The translations under genes and the position numbers were made by a program. A stretch of 64,000 nt of DNA from Mesodorylaimus sp. YZB2_4 (Eukaryota > Nematoda > Enoplea > Dorylaimida > Dorylaimidae). The first letter of the stretch is position 1, and each line of letters opens with the position of its first letter. Positions 1-9,516 of this stretch are shown here, one piece after another. Under the pieces are notes generated by a model. That model did no database searches and was not told where the DNA came from. It was given only the letters and a program-made list of their open reading frames with translations. The stretch lies in assembly GCA_030248295.1 (NCBI GenBank), contig JASANH010000339.1, positions 372,001-436,000 of the forward strand, read 5' to 3'.

Positions 1-132
1 ATTCAATATTCTTTTTAGGTGCGTCCTGCTAATTGCATCGGCTCACGTATGTAGGTTACATGCAAACTGTAACATGACACGGCAGCACATAACCAGGAAC
101 TGGCGTAGTTTGCCGCCCCTACTTAACTATCT

Positions 133-2035
133 TCAGACCCTTATGTTTTTTGATCTCATATCTCTCATGATCCTGGACAAACCAGCGAATCTGTTTCGGG
201 TCTTGTGCGCTGTCGAATGTAGACCATAGAGAGCGTACATAAATGCTTGGAACATGCCAATCACGCTGAGGCCTGTCCACACGCCCAAAATGCCACCTAA
301 AGGAAAACAGCTGTCAGACATGATCTGACGTCTGCAGTGGGATCCTACCGATATTGCTGATCAGTTGATCCATCGATAATCGATCGACCCTCTCGATCAC
401 CTTGTATTCGTTTGTCTCGTAAAACATTTCCAACAAAATGAACTGCCTGACTTCCTCTTCCGACACATTGCTCCTGTAGGCTCTGTTTACATATCTTGTG
501 TAGGAGGCTAATTTTGAAGGAGCCGGAAATTGTGCAGTTGACACTCTGGTAACGATGAAATCGAACTCACACGGCGCCTTGCATTTTTCCACACACCTAG
601 TAATATTGAAGCCAGTGCGTGATGCTGTCACGGTGTTGTTTAGTCTAAAATGTTTTCGGTGCAAAGGCTTGGTAATTGAGCTAAAGTCAATGCTTACAAT
701 TTTTCCAAGCAAGCCAACAGCCTCCCTCCTCTGCAAGTTGGCACACCCGGTTTCAATCGCATGGGGAATACCTTAGCGTTGCAGTGGCACACTTCCATGG
801 ACAGTTGGACGAAGCAGTCCATTTGGCACAGGGACCGTGATGGTGTGCCTGAAGTACAAGCGTCACTTGCGGTCTAAGCTGAGTGCGACTCCTCATCGTT
901 CCTTACTTGCGCCTAGGAATTTGTACTTGACGTTCACAGCGCAGGGCAGCTGTTTGGTGTAGAAGTTTAGGAACCTCGCAGATCTGGCCTTAGTACGATG
1001 TCGCTCGGCGGTCATGGCTACAACAGCGTGTGTGCCAGGTGCCATGAATATGGATGGAATGGAAGGGTCGTCGTCCGTGTCACCAAAGTAGATCAACAGG
1101 TTCAGACCCGCAGTTGGTCGTTCGTGGTACAGGACATTAGGGTAATAATCGGTGAGTTGGGGGTTCAGGATGAATTGGACACCAGATTCGTAACCTAATC
1201 AAGTGCAGAGGGTCATGCCTGGTAAGCTTGTGTGATTAGGCCTCTGCTCACCTGGTCTTCTGAATTCTTGGAACTCATGTCCAATCTTCATGGGATTGAT
1301 CATGAAACACCCGGGTCGATCCGATTCGACACTGATTTCCTTGCATTTGCAAGATAGTTGAAAGTCGGCCCCAGCATTACGACCGCAGTGCACAATGATT
1401 TCATCACATTCTGGTGATAAGGACTGAAAGCAGAGACATCGATCATTTTTCTATTTCGTCATCTGTCACGGCCAGACCGGGATTTGCTCATCCGATCTAA
1501 CGGAGAGCTACAGCAAAAACGATTTTTGATCCACTCTGAAAATTATCTGACCAAATCCTATCTGGCCATGGCTTACCTCCACGATCGACGCCTTCCTTTC
1601 CATAGCATACCTCGACATATTACGTTTGGCTAGCTCGCTGTCCAAGCTCTCATAAAATGGTTGATCAGCCAATAATCGATCATGGAACCAAAGTCCTGTA
1701 TCTCCCGCTGCCAGATAAGCAATCTCGTATGGATCACTCAAACCGTATCGACGAAGTTTGGAGGCGGAGAAAATATTCGGAGTGCAGATGGTGACATTCG
1801 GCCAAGTCATGAGTCCATTGCTCGGGGTCTCGCTCGACACACTCGCTTGCCATTCGTCCTCCCAAACAAAGTCCAAAATGAATTCGACACTTTGATTAAC
1901 AGCCAGGAAACATCCGAGCACAACTGCTATGAACCAAATAAGCTTCAAGAAAATATTCTTAGCCATGTAGAAATCATAGACACCGTGATAACAAGTCGTT
2001 TGACACCAACGACCAAAAGTCGACTTCGTAGACAT
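133..2035 (-). CDS. DEG/ENaC-family amiloride-sensitive-type sodium channel subunit
   Basis: Seven-exon model on the minus strand: 2035-1577, 1535-1512, 1423-1252, 1194-907, 848-698, 644-349, 296-133. It sums to 1554 nt, 517 residues. The predicted product is a two-pass trimeric sodium channel subunit of the plasma membrane. Seen: the N-terminal HG gating motif (CYHGVYDF), TM1 (LKLIWFIAVVLGCFLAV), the post-TM1 motif WPNVTICTPN, a cysteine-rich ectodomain with CxxxC and KCKAPCEFDF patterns, then TM2 with the Gly-x-Ser selectivity filter (WTGLSVIGMF). Introns are 40-100 bp; intron 5 is about 53 bp. Exon 2 is a 24-nt microexon, chosen because it is the only reading that keeps phase between exons 1 and 3. 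The start is the first ATG in the first coding exon; an additional upstream exon cannot be excluded. Length is typical of the family. The subfamily and gating stimulus cannot be told by eye. Confidence 0.88.
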
Positions 2036-2050
2036 CTTTGCATTAAACAA

Positions 2051-3040
2051 AAAACAAGGTCACACCATGCGCACGTGAGGCAAAATGAGAAGATATATTT
2101 GTCAGAGGAGAAAATCCAAGACCTTGTCCCTTTTGACCAAACATAAACACAGGCTTATCAATCGGCTAGTGGCCAATTGCCAATCGTTGGCACGTGTTTT
2201 ACGGGCGCTCAAGGAGTATAAATCAAGAAAGCGAACGAAATCAAGTCATAAAATCCAATAGGCCACTTGATCAGAAACCATTGTGGAGAGAATAGTAGAG
2301 CCCCAGATTCCAGTGTGCTTTATCGTCGATGCTCAGGGGAGTATTATAAACAGGAACACCAATGAAATCCGAACACTTATCATCTTTTTTCTGGTTGCTT
2401 CGGCGACTTTAAAAATTGTGCTGCAAGGATGCTCCGAAATAGAACGCAATGCAATGCTGTGCTTTGAAGAAACATAGCGCAGGCAGCTTCTGCTTTTCCG
2501 ATCAAAGCGGGCTTGGGTTCAAATTGGTGAGGCTGAAAAGAATGCAACGCCGAAATCTTGTCCCAACTCACAGAGAGGCGACGTGTAATAGGTGTGTTCG
2601 GGTGCCTACTGGCCGCTCGATAGGTTCCTCCAGGCGAGGTAAAAATCCGTAGGCTTGACGTCTCTGGCTCTTACGACTAGGGGACCTGCCTGGAGGGTTT
2701 TGGGACTATCCGCTTCCTTCGGTTTCTTCTCCAATGTAGGCCTATTCAGGCTATTCCGGCTCCTCTCCAATGTAGGGCTGCAGTATACAGACGACTGGTC
2801 ACTGGTGGGTCGGACGCTCGTGATCAGACTCAATCAACTGATTGTGAGTGACAGACAGGGAACAACTCGGATTCAAGCACGCCCATCAGGGTAAGGCTGG
2901 AAGGCGACCTGTGTCTTGCCGTAGTCATTGCTACAGTGTGCCGTTGCGTTTTCTGTTTTGGCCTAGAATCTCCAAATGCCTCAATCTTGTAATCCCAATT
3001 TCTTGTCCTTTATTCTACCTGCAAATTCATTGACGAGTTT
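2051..3040. other. intergenic, mostly without recognisable content
   Basis: No supported gene. The right part carries a copy of dispersed repeat A (about 2640-2765). A TATAAA at about 2217 is on the plus strand and has no gene to serve. Confidence 0.5.
2640..2765. repeat. dispersed repeat A, copy 1
   Basis: Shares the block CTGGAGGGTTTT, followed by GGACTATCCGCT and a CAATGTAGGCCATTC-like stretch, with copies at about 10365-10460 and 41062-41130. It is non-coding, and its class is unknown. Confidence 0.6.
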
Positions 3041-3280
3041 TTAAAAGCGGGACTTTGGCAGGATGGCGGAGCCTGCCTTGCACGACTAAAGTAGATATCT
3101 GCGGGGTGTCCGCTCCGTCTCCATCCCCGGCACCCCGGGCGGGGGGGGGGGTGTCCCTGTTTGGTTCGCAGCCGCTGTCTCTCGTTGTTTTTCTCTTCTC
3201 TGGGCCGGGTTGCCCCCGGGGGGGGGGGGGTTTTTTCCCTTTCCCCCGGGGGGCCCCGGGGGGGCTTCTCCTTTAAGTGA
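3040..3280. other. aberrant G/C-homopolymer block
   Basis: About 240 bp dominated by G and C runs: G11 at 3141-3151, G13 at 3218-3230, then alternating C5 and G6-7 blocks. It looks unlike anything else in the window. It may be an assembly or base-calling artefact, or an unstable G-rich tract. The proline/glycine-rich reading frames through it are products of composition, not genes. Confidence 0.6.
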
Positions 3281-3289
3281 ATGATCCAT

Positions 3290-3760
3290 TGACAGCTCCT
3301 AGAGTTACAAGACTTGTTACGAGAGCGCTAGCACGACTACGAGCAATTTGGGTTTCATGAACTTACAAGCTCTCAGAAAAAGTGTGCGGAGACTCGTAAC
3401 TTGTAAAAAATTTTCTACGAGTCTGAACGAGACTCGTAGGACTTGAAGCCTTGCTGGTTTTCATCCATCCCGTCTATGTTTTGCGGTGGATTAGTTTCCT
3501 TTCGTCTTTTGGCAGGTCAATGATTATGGCAGGCAACCAGACTTTGTCTGCCCTGCGAAAGGGGCCTAACTTATCAAAGCACCTTGCCCCCTCACCTTCC
3601 GAAAAATATGCGTTGCTGCCTTCTGCATTTTGGGCTCGTTTACAAGTTCTGCCTCCATCTTTCACAAGTCACTCTATACAAGTCCGCTCTTTTACAAGGG
3701 CCAAAAAATTCGTGGTAATAAACACAATAATAAACACCACGAATTCTGAAGCCCACACGG
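3290..3760 (+). repeat. foldback-type repeat B, left inverted copy
   Basis: This block is found again as its reverse complement within 6537-7265. The shared core is about 3313-3716 against 6755-7115, with an internal deletion. Both are rich in TTACAAG/CTCGTA motifs. The two copies are inverted with respect to each other and flank the DEG/ENaC gene at 4725-6348. Confidence 0.75.
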
Positions 3761-3769
3761 TATGGGTAT

Positions 3770-4720
3770 GACATGCAAGAGAAATTGACGCGTTGAGTGA
3801 ATTTTATTCTGAGATCTGCGATGACGTACCTTGTTTGTCACTAACCCGACTTACCCACACGCTTTTTATTTTGATTCTGTGTATTGACGACATATTAAAT
3901 ACGTAGTTGTTGCTTGTTAGAGATATGAGGTCAGAGTGAGTATTGAATGTATGTTGAGAAATAGGGCTGGAATCTGGAATGAGTGAGTCGGGATAGTTAC
4001 TTTGGGAAGGGGGGGGGGGGTAGTTGCGATGAAGCTGTGCTGGAATGCTAGCGTGCGTGCTATGCTAGAAAGACCGTTGGTCGACTGTCACCAAGAGTAG
4101 TTGTGTGCGTGCGTTTCGTGAATATTTGAGTGTTTGGTCAATAATCGAGTTTGGCTTACCGTTTTCGGTGCACGTTCGGTGAGTTTGGTTCCGGGTTGCA
4201 AGTCCTCAAAATACGACCTGAAGCCCCTGAGAACCCGAGCCCGTAGACAAGTGGTTAGACGAGCGACATCGGGGTCGTCACTACACAGATATCGCGTCAT
4301 GGTTCGAAGAAGCTGACACTACCCACGCGGCGAAATTATAATAGCTCACGTGGCCAGGAATCAAATCGCCGCCGACTTCTGGCCAAATTTTTTATTTCTC
4401 ATGGAGTTAGCCCGGCGATTAATATCGAATAGGAAGCGAAGAGGTGTTGTAGCAAGCTCTCAGGAGGGTTTGTGAGCATGTAATCAAAATAAAGCAGGGG
4501 AGATCAGTGAGGTGTTATCTACATATATCATCAAATTGATTAGGTCTTGTTTGCCCAAACTCACCCACAGAGAACGAGGTTGCCAGTAGACACCTGTCTA
4601 GGACTTTAGAGAGCCGGCAGTAAAACAAGATCCAGTTACAGATCAGAGTTTTGCCTGGCGTGTGGACGCGGCTCCGTTTTGAGCTTTCTGGATATCGCCG
4701 TTACGAGGATCAACTAGTGA
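3770..4720. other. intergenic, no gene seen
   Basis: No supported coding region. Holds a G12 run at 4009-4020. Immediately upstream of the DEG/ENaC start I see no clear TATA element. Confidence 0.5.
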
Positions 4721-4724
4721 AGAG

Positions 4725-6348
4725 ATGCAAGGGGAACGGAAGAACTCGATGGAAACTGCTCGCGACGACTTTGTGGAGAAGATAAGTGTGGCTGGTTGGA
4801 AAGAAGCATTTGGTGAACGCGTCACATGGATCGCTCATGTGTTCAAGGTGGTGCTGGCCTTTTTGTCCGTCGCTTGCGTGTGTTATCTGTACAAAGGAAT
4901 GCTCGAATGGGTCCACAGTGGATACACAGACGAGATATCCGATGTGGCCCTCGTACAGTCCTAGCCCATGTCCAATGTCAGTGTGTGCGCCCAAGTCTAC
5001 TTTAATCAAACATTCGTCAAGCAAGCGGTTACAGTACCCCCGGCAGTCATTGATGAGCTCAAGAAGGAAGGAGGCGAATCTGCCTTGGAAGATTTCTACC
5101 GCCAACTGGCCCTATACTTAAGCGCAATAACTCGCACGCGCAGTTTCGATCAAAAAACGATGGTTTATTTTCGCAAAATAATTCAAACCAGCCCCCAGCT
5201 TCAAGATTATTCCGCTTTTGCAGCAGGAGCCGTAGCAACTTGCCGACGCATGTTTAAGCGGTGTTGGTTTGATGGGGACGAGTTCGACTGCTGCGCACGA
5301 GCAGTACACTCGCTGGACGATGATGGTGTCTGCTATGTGATTACAGTAAGTCAATACCGGGACTGGTCTCCCTCGGCGATAGCCCACTTCCTTTCAGCTC
5401 AACATGGACAGCGACAACGCCCAGCCATCACCGCTCACTTATCACCAAACCAGACCAGGTCCGATGGGAGGCTTGAGCATAGAGGCATCGTTGGAGCTGA
5501 AGGACTTCCCGTGGTTAGAGGACGATGCCCAGAATGGGTTCAGGGTGATCGTGGCCCCCACTCCGATCAGTGCTTTGGTGTCGCCCGTCACCGCGCCAGA
5601 CAGAGCCGAGACATTTGTTAAAGTCGTTCCGTCTAAGCAGCAGCTGGCAACTGATTGCTCCCCGCCTGGCCATCTGTCCATGAGGGGAGGTGATTTCATG
5701 TACTACGACCCCGAGGGCTTCAGCTGCATTGTTCGAGAATTCGTGCGTGTGGCCAGGCAATATGTGTCGTGCGACTTTGCTCCGTATTTGAACCGACCCA
5801 ACAGCACAGTCGGGTGTGGCCCGAAAGTCAATTACTTCCTCTCATCACTGTTCGCCGCCACTGATTTTGACGGCGCGATTGGGATTGTCGGCAAGGAAGT
5901 TCAAGCAGTCGGGATTTCCAGCCAGGAGGTACGTTTAGGAAAACTTTTTCACGGGTTCATGATATGATCGATTTTTCAGACCAAAAGGGTAGCCAAAGAG
6001 GGTGAAGAAGCGATAAAGGCGGCTCTGTCAGAGAAATCTCGCTGTCCGAGCCACTGCACCCACTGGACCTACAGCAGCACAGCCAGTTTTGTCGACTTGG
6101 ACAACGAGGAGCCAGAGCACGAACGCATGTACAGTAGGATACACGTCTATTACTCGGAACTGTCCTATCGTCAACACACGCAGGTCAAGGAGAAGACCAT
6201 CTACCTGGCCTTTTGTGAGATGGGCAACGTTGTGGGCTTGTACTGGGGAATGTCCATCGTCAGCTTCGTCCATGTTTTCTATTATGCTCCACGATATGTC
6301 TACGCTTTGAGGAAGAACCGTCGGATGGGAGTGCAGACTCAAAAGTAG
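4725..6348 (+). CDS. second DEG/ENaC-family channel, with an in-frame TAG (possible pseudogene)
   Basis: Three-exon model 4725-5345, 5398-5928, 5980-6348 (introns of 52 and 51 bp; 1521 nt in total). Seen: TM1 (AHVFKVVLAFLSVACVCYLY), then the post-TM1 region around NVSVCAQVYFN, a cysteine-bearing ectodomain (GVCYVIT, SRCPSHCTHW) and TM2 with Gly-Met-Ser at the filter position (LYWGMSIVSF). A TAG at 4962-4964 interrupts exon 1 in the same frame, between DVALVQS and PMSNVSV, exactly in the conserved post-TM1 block. Both sides are otherwise open and family-like, with no frameshift. It may be a recent pseudogene, an assembly error, a polymorphic stop or a readthrough site. The HG gating motif is AG here (ISVAGWKEAF). 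An AATAAA follows the stop codon. The gene is flanked by inverted copies of repeat B. Orientation is opposite to the first DEG/ENaC gene. Confidence 0.82.
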
Positions 6349-6402
6349 CCGCGTTATTTTAGATATACTGTGAAATGAAAACTGAATTCTTGGATGTGAG
6401 CG

Positions 6403-6408
6403 AATAAA
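6403..6408 (+). terminator. polyadenylation signal AATAAA for the second DEG/ENaC gene
   Basis: AATAAA about 55 bp after the stop codon, on the coding strand. Confidence 0.55.
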
Positions 6409-6459
6409 ATTGTTGTTGTGGTTCCTTGTGGTCCTCTTATCTTTGCGATATCAACCCGG

Positions 6460-6536
6460 CAAGTATGGGGCCGCTGTGGTGCAGTGGTTCGGCATTCGTC
6501 TCTCCGCATTGCTTGGGAGCGAAAGGGTCGGCTCGT
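6460..6536 (+). repeat. tRNA-like SINE fragment
   Basis: Contains a GTGGTGCAGTGGTT A-box-like stretch followed by a CGCATTGCTTGGGAGCGA segment. Related segments occur at about 35740-35870 (minus), 51190-51290 and 57825-57900. It lies directly against the end of the repeat B element. Confidence 0.5.
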
Positions 6537-7265
6537 CTAGGGCCCAGTTTCAGTTAGGCTCTTCCAAGTTACAAGCGCCACAAGTGTCTATTTTACAAGT
6601 ATCCGCGTTTCACCACAAACAAACTCTCAAGTTAGAAATGGAGCGTGAGAGATGCCTGGTTACAAGGAGCCTGTGGGCCGCCCAGTAAAAACACGTAGAA
6701 AGTATAGAGAACTACGGGCAGTAAGTCACAAGCCTGACGAATGAGCGTTTCACCACGAATTTTTGGCCCTTGTAAAAAAGCGGACTTGTAATGAGTGACT
6801 TGTGAAAGATGGAGGCAGAACTTGTGAACGAGCTCAAATTCAGAAGGTGAGGGGGCAAGGTGCTTTGATAAGTTAGGCCCCTGTCGCAGGGCAGACAAAG
6901 TCTGGTTGCCTGCCATAATCATTGACCTGCCAAAAGACGAAAGGAAACTAATCCACCGCAAAACATAGACGGGATGGATGAAAACCAGCAAGGCTTCGAG
7001 TCCTACGAGTCTCGTTCAGACTCGTAGAAAATTCTTTACAAGTTACGAGTCTCCGCCCACTTTTTCTGAGAGCTTGTAAGTTCATGAAACCAAATTGCTC
7101 GTAGTCGTCGTCCATGCTCTTGAAAAAGTCTTGGAGCTCTACGAGGTCTCAATGGATTATTCAAATTGGTGAAACTCGAGTCGCTTGTGGACTCGTAACT
7201 TGTGACCTTGTAGCTTGTGAACTTGTGACTTGTTTTGCTAGTAACTTGGTGAAACCTGGCCCAGG
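6537..7265 (-). mobile_element. non-autonomous foldback/TIR element (repeat B), right copy
   Basis: About 730 bp. The left end starts GGGCCCAGTTTCA and the right end finishes with the reverse-complement-like TGAAACCTGGCCC, giving short imperfect terminal inverted repeats with subterminal CAAGTTAC motifs. The interior has no transposase. The core matches 3313-3716 in inverted orientation. Confidence 0.65.
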
Positions 7266-7607
7266 CCACGATCCCTTGAGCCAGCTATTGAGCCTCTAGA
7301 ATTTTTGTGGTACTATATATCATCCGGACCAGACCCTGCCTATCATCAAGCCATTTGAACGCTGCCGAGCTCAGCCAATAAAGATGACTCAGGACATAGT
7401 TGAATGTTAGCCATGCGCAGCAGGGGCGTCGGCCCACCTCAGGGGCAAGTTTGCTCGGCCATCGCACATAGCAAGTTGTCGTACCGAACCCATGAACTAT
7501 TTCAGACTTTATAGCATCACGCTCGTTGAGCGAAAATACAGCTGCTAACACACAAACTCAAACTTTAAGAAATCCTCCAACTTGACACAGACTCTATCCG
7601 GTCACCT

Positions 7608-8553
7608 TCAACGATGTCTTCGCGTAGTAGTTGTCAATTTGTGAGAACGAGTTGTGCTCGGACGTCTTGTACTTTGCCCAGAAGACCTGGTAGACTCGCT
7701 CGGAGTCCTTGTAGTGTGGCCATGTGACCTGCTGCTGGTATGTTCGCTTCGATTGCTGCTCGGTCTCAAGCAAGTGTCAATTTCAGAACTCTTGTTATTC
7801 AATGTTTCCATGACTTCTTTTGGCAATGACGGCCAGATCTCATTGTGGAAACAGAGAACAGTCCTTAGTTCGCCATCGCCATCGATGTCGGCTGGAAGAC
7901 AAGTGGATGTGTGGGAAGATACTGGGGCGAAGTAAGGCCACCCACTTACCAAATAACAAGTATTCGACACCTTCGATAAAATGAGCCCCGCATTGTCCTG
8001 ACGTCGGGGGCGAATAGAATATAGAATCGAGGCTATTGTTTGTTATGTTCTGAAAGCAGTAGCACACAATGAAGCAGTCCTGACCATAAAAACCAGGTTG
8101 GAACGTACTCTGTACACAGTGATGTACTCCACACGGAATGCCTGCTTGGTTCTTCGAACATGGTAAGTCCTCAAGGATGGGTCATTTGGTTCTGATTTAA
8201 ACCCATCATTGGAATTGCTAGCGTCTCGTATGGGTTTTCCTTTCAAAAAATCCTTCCCAATGGCTAGCAAAGAACCGCCATGATCGGGGCTGGCCGAAGT
8301 GGGTGTAACAGTTTTAGTCGTTGTCGTAAGTTCTGGCAGCACTTCTAATATTTTTACCCTGGCAACTGAAAATGCAAGGGTGCAAAACTTTGCCACATCT
8401 CCACCATTTGATTACTGATTGCCTACCAACGTGACGACGGCAACATCGTTCCGAAATTGTGACGCGGTCTTCACGACAAGAGCAAGCCGATATAGGAGAA
8501 ACGCAAGTGGACAATATGAAAAATAGGAGACAATACACGGTCATGACAGACAT
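7608..8553 (-). CDS. TIMP/netrin-module-like secreted protein
   Basis: Four exons: 8553-8427, 8365-8109, 8049-7950, 7891-7608 (768 nt, 255 residues), with introns of about 58-61 bp. A signal peptide (MSVMTVYCLLFFILSTCVSP) is followed by ISACSCRED. If cleavage falls after Ala, the mature protein begins Cys-x-Cys, the arrangement by which TIMPs chelate the metalloproteinase zinc. NTR features follow: SERCC, VVARVKILEV, the YHVRRTKQAF strand, FYSPPTSGQCG with the conserved CG, EYLLF, and a CFHNEIWPSL motif like the TIMP C..W..L. Unlike standard TIMPs there is a Ser/Asn/Gly-rich insert of about 50 residues after the first strand, and a Ser/Thr/Arg/His-rich tail of about 70 residues. The TIMP assignment is by motif order; a more general NTR-domain protein is possible. 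Confidence 0.72.
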
Positions 8554-8559
8554 TAGAAC

Positions 8560-8988
8560 AAAAGTGTTCTACAAACTGTTCGGGTCGAGTGTGTATGAAG
8601 AACACAAATAGCGTATAACTTGTCTTCCGGCAAACAGTTTCACCTCCTCAAAACCAGTTTAGTGCGTCACTACGTTCCATTCGGGGCGTGCAAGATCCGT
8701 GACGCGTGCAGACGGGCCTCCAACAGGAGCTGACGCCCACGATCACTGGGCGCCACAGCACACTGTTCGCCAATGTTTGTAAATAATATTCGTCGCGGCA
8801 AAAGTACAGGCGTTTTTAAGGAGTGTGTGAATGATCATACAGTAGCTGAGCCGCATGGCAGTCGCATGCCTGCTAGTCTGGCCCAGCTAATAAGTATCGC
8901 GCGCAGCAGAATTGTAAAATGAGCTGTGCAGGCTTGGCACGAATCGACTACATTCTGCGCATGTCTGCTGGATTTTAGCAACGACTGC
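8560..8988. other. intergenic, nothing recognised
   Basis: Upstream flank of the TIMP-like gene. No coding or RNA feature supported. Confidence 0.4.
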
Positions 8989-9175
8989 TGTTTGTAACCC
9001 TCGTGCCTGGTAGGCCATGGCGAGTGGGAGAGAGTTCGATCTCCCCTGGCTGGGAAAAGTCAACCTCTCGGGTTGATGTTTCAGCCGCAGGTGCAGCCGC
9101 AAGATTTGCCTTGCTCCGGAGTATTTGTCACGTAGACACGGTCGGTCACATTCTCCCCTGTGCCTGCCAGTTTCG
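8989..9175 (-). mobile_element. TGTAACC terminal-repeat element (family C), solo copy, inverted
   Basis: Begins TGTAACCCTCGTGCCTGG on the plus strand and contains the block GGTTGATGTTTCAGCCG. This is the reverse complement of the terminal repeats at 44314-44497 and 44737-44933. The right part is diverged. Confidence 0.65.
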
Positions 9176-9516
9176 ACTAAACAGATAAAACATGTGATAA
9201 AACACGTCTCTGGGGTCGATAAGGGACAAAATAGCCTAGAAAATACAATGCATGCAAAAAACACAAAAATACTTCTGTTTTTACATAAATGTTATTTCTC
9301 ACTGTGGTGGTTGCTGTACGTAAACTACTGCCACTCAATTCTTACCGTCCAGGCAAGCAAGGATCCATTGTAATCCCATCATAATCGCATCCTAGTGCAG
9401 CAAGTTTAGCCACTTTCGACACAATGCAGAGACCTGTCTTGCTCGTTCTTTCTTCGAAACCAACCACAATTTTCACGCTCACACACACTCCACTTCGACT
9501 GGCGACCCTGTTGGCT

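Noticed and set aside
3055-3289. Pro/Gly-rich reading frames on both strands
   Set aside because: Produced by the G/C homopolymer block; no start context or domain.
4951-4964. 12 nt GT..AG segment as an intron removing the TAG in the DEG/ENaC gene
   Set aside because: Far below any plausible spliceable length; reported only as a note to the in-frame stop.
4786-5121. 111-residue frame overlapping the second DEG/ENaC gene
   Set aside because: Shadow of the channel frame; lacks family motifs.
5442-5760. Minus-strand frames under the DEG/ENaC gene
   Set aside because: Antisense shadows of the real coding strand.
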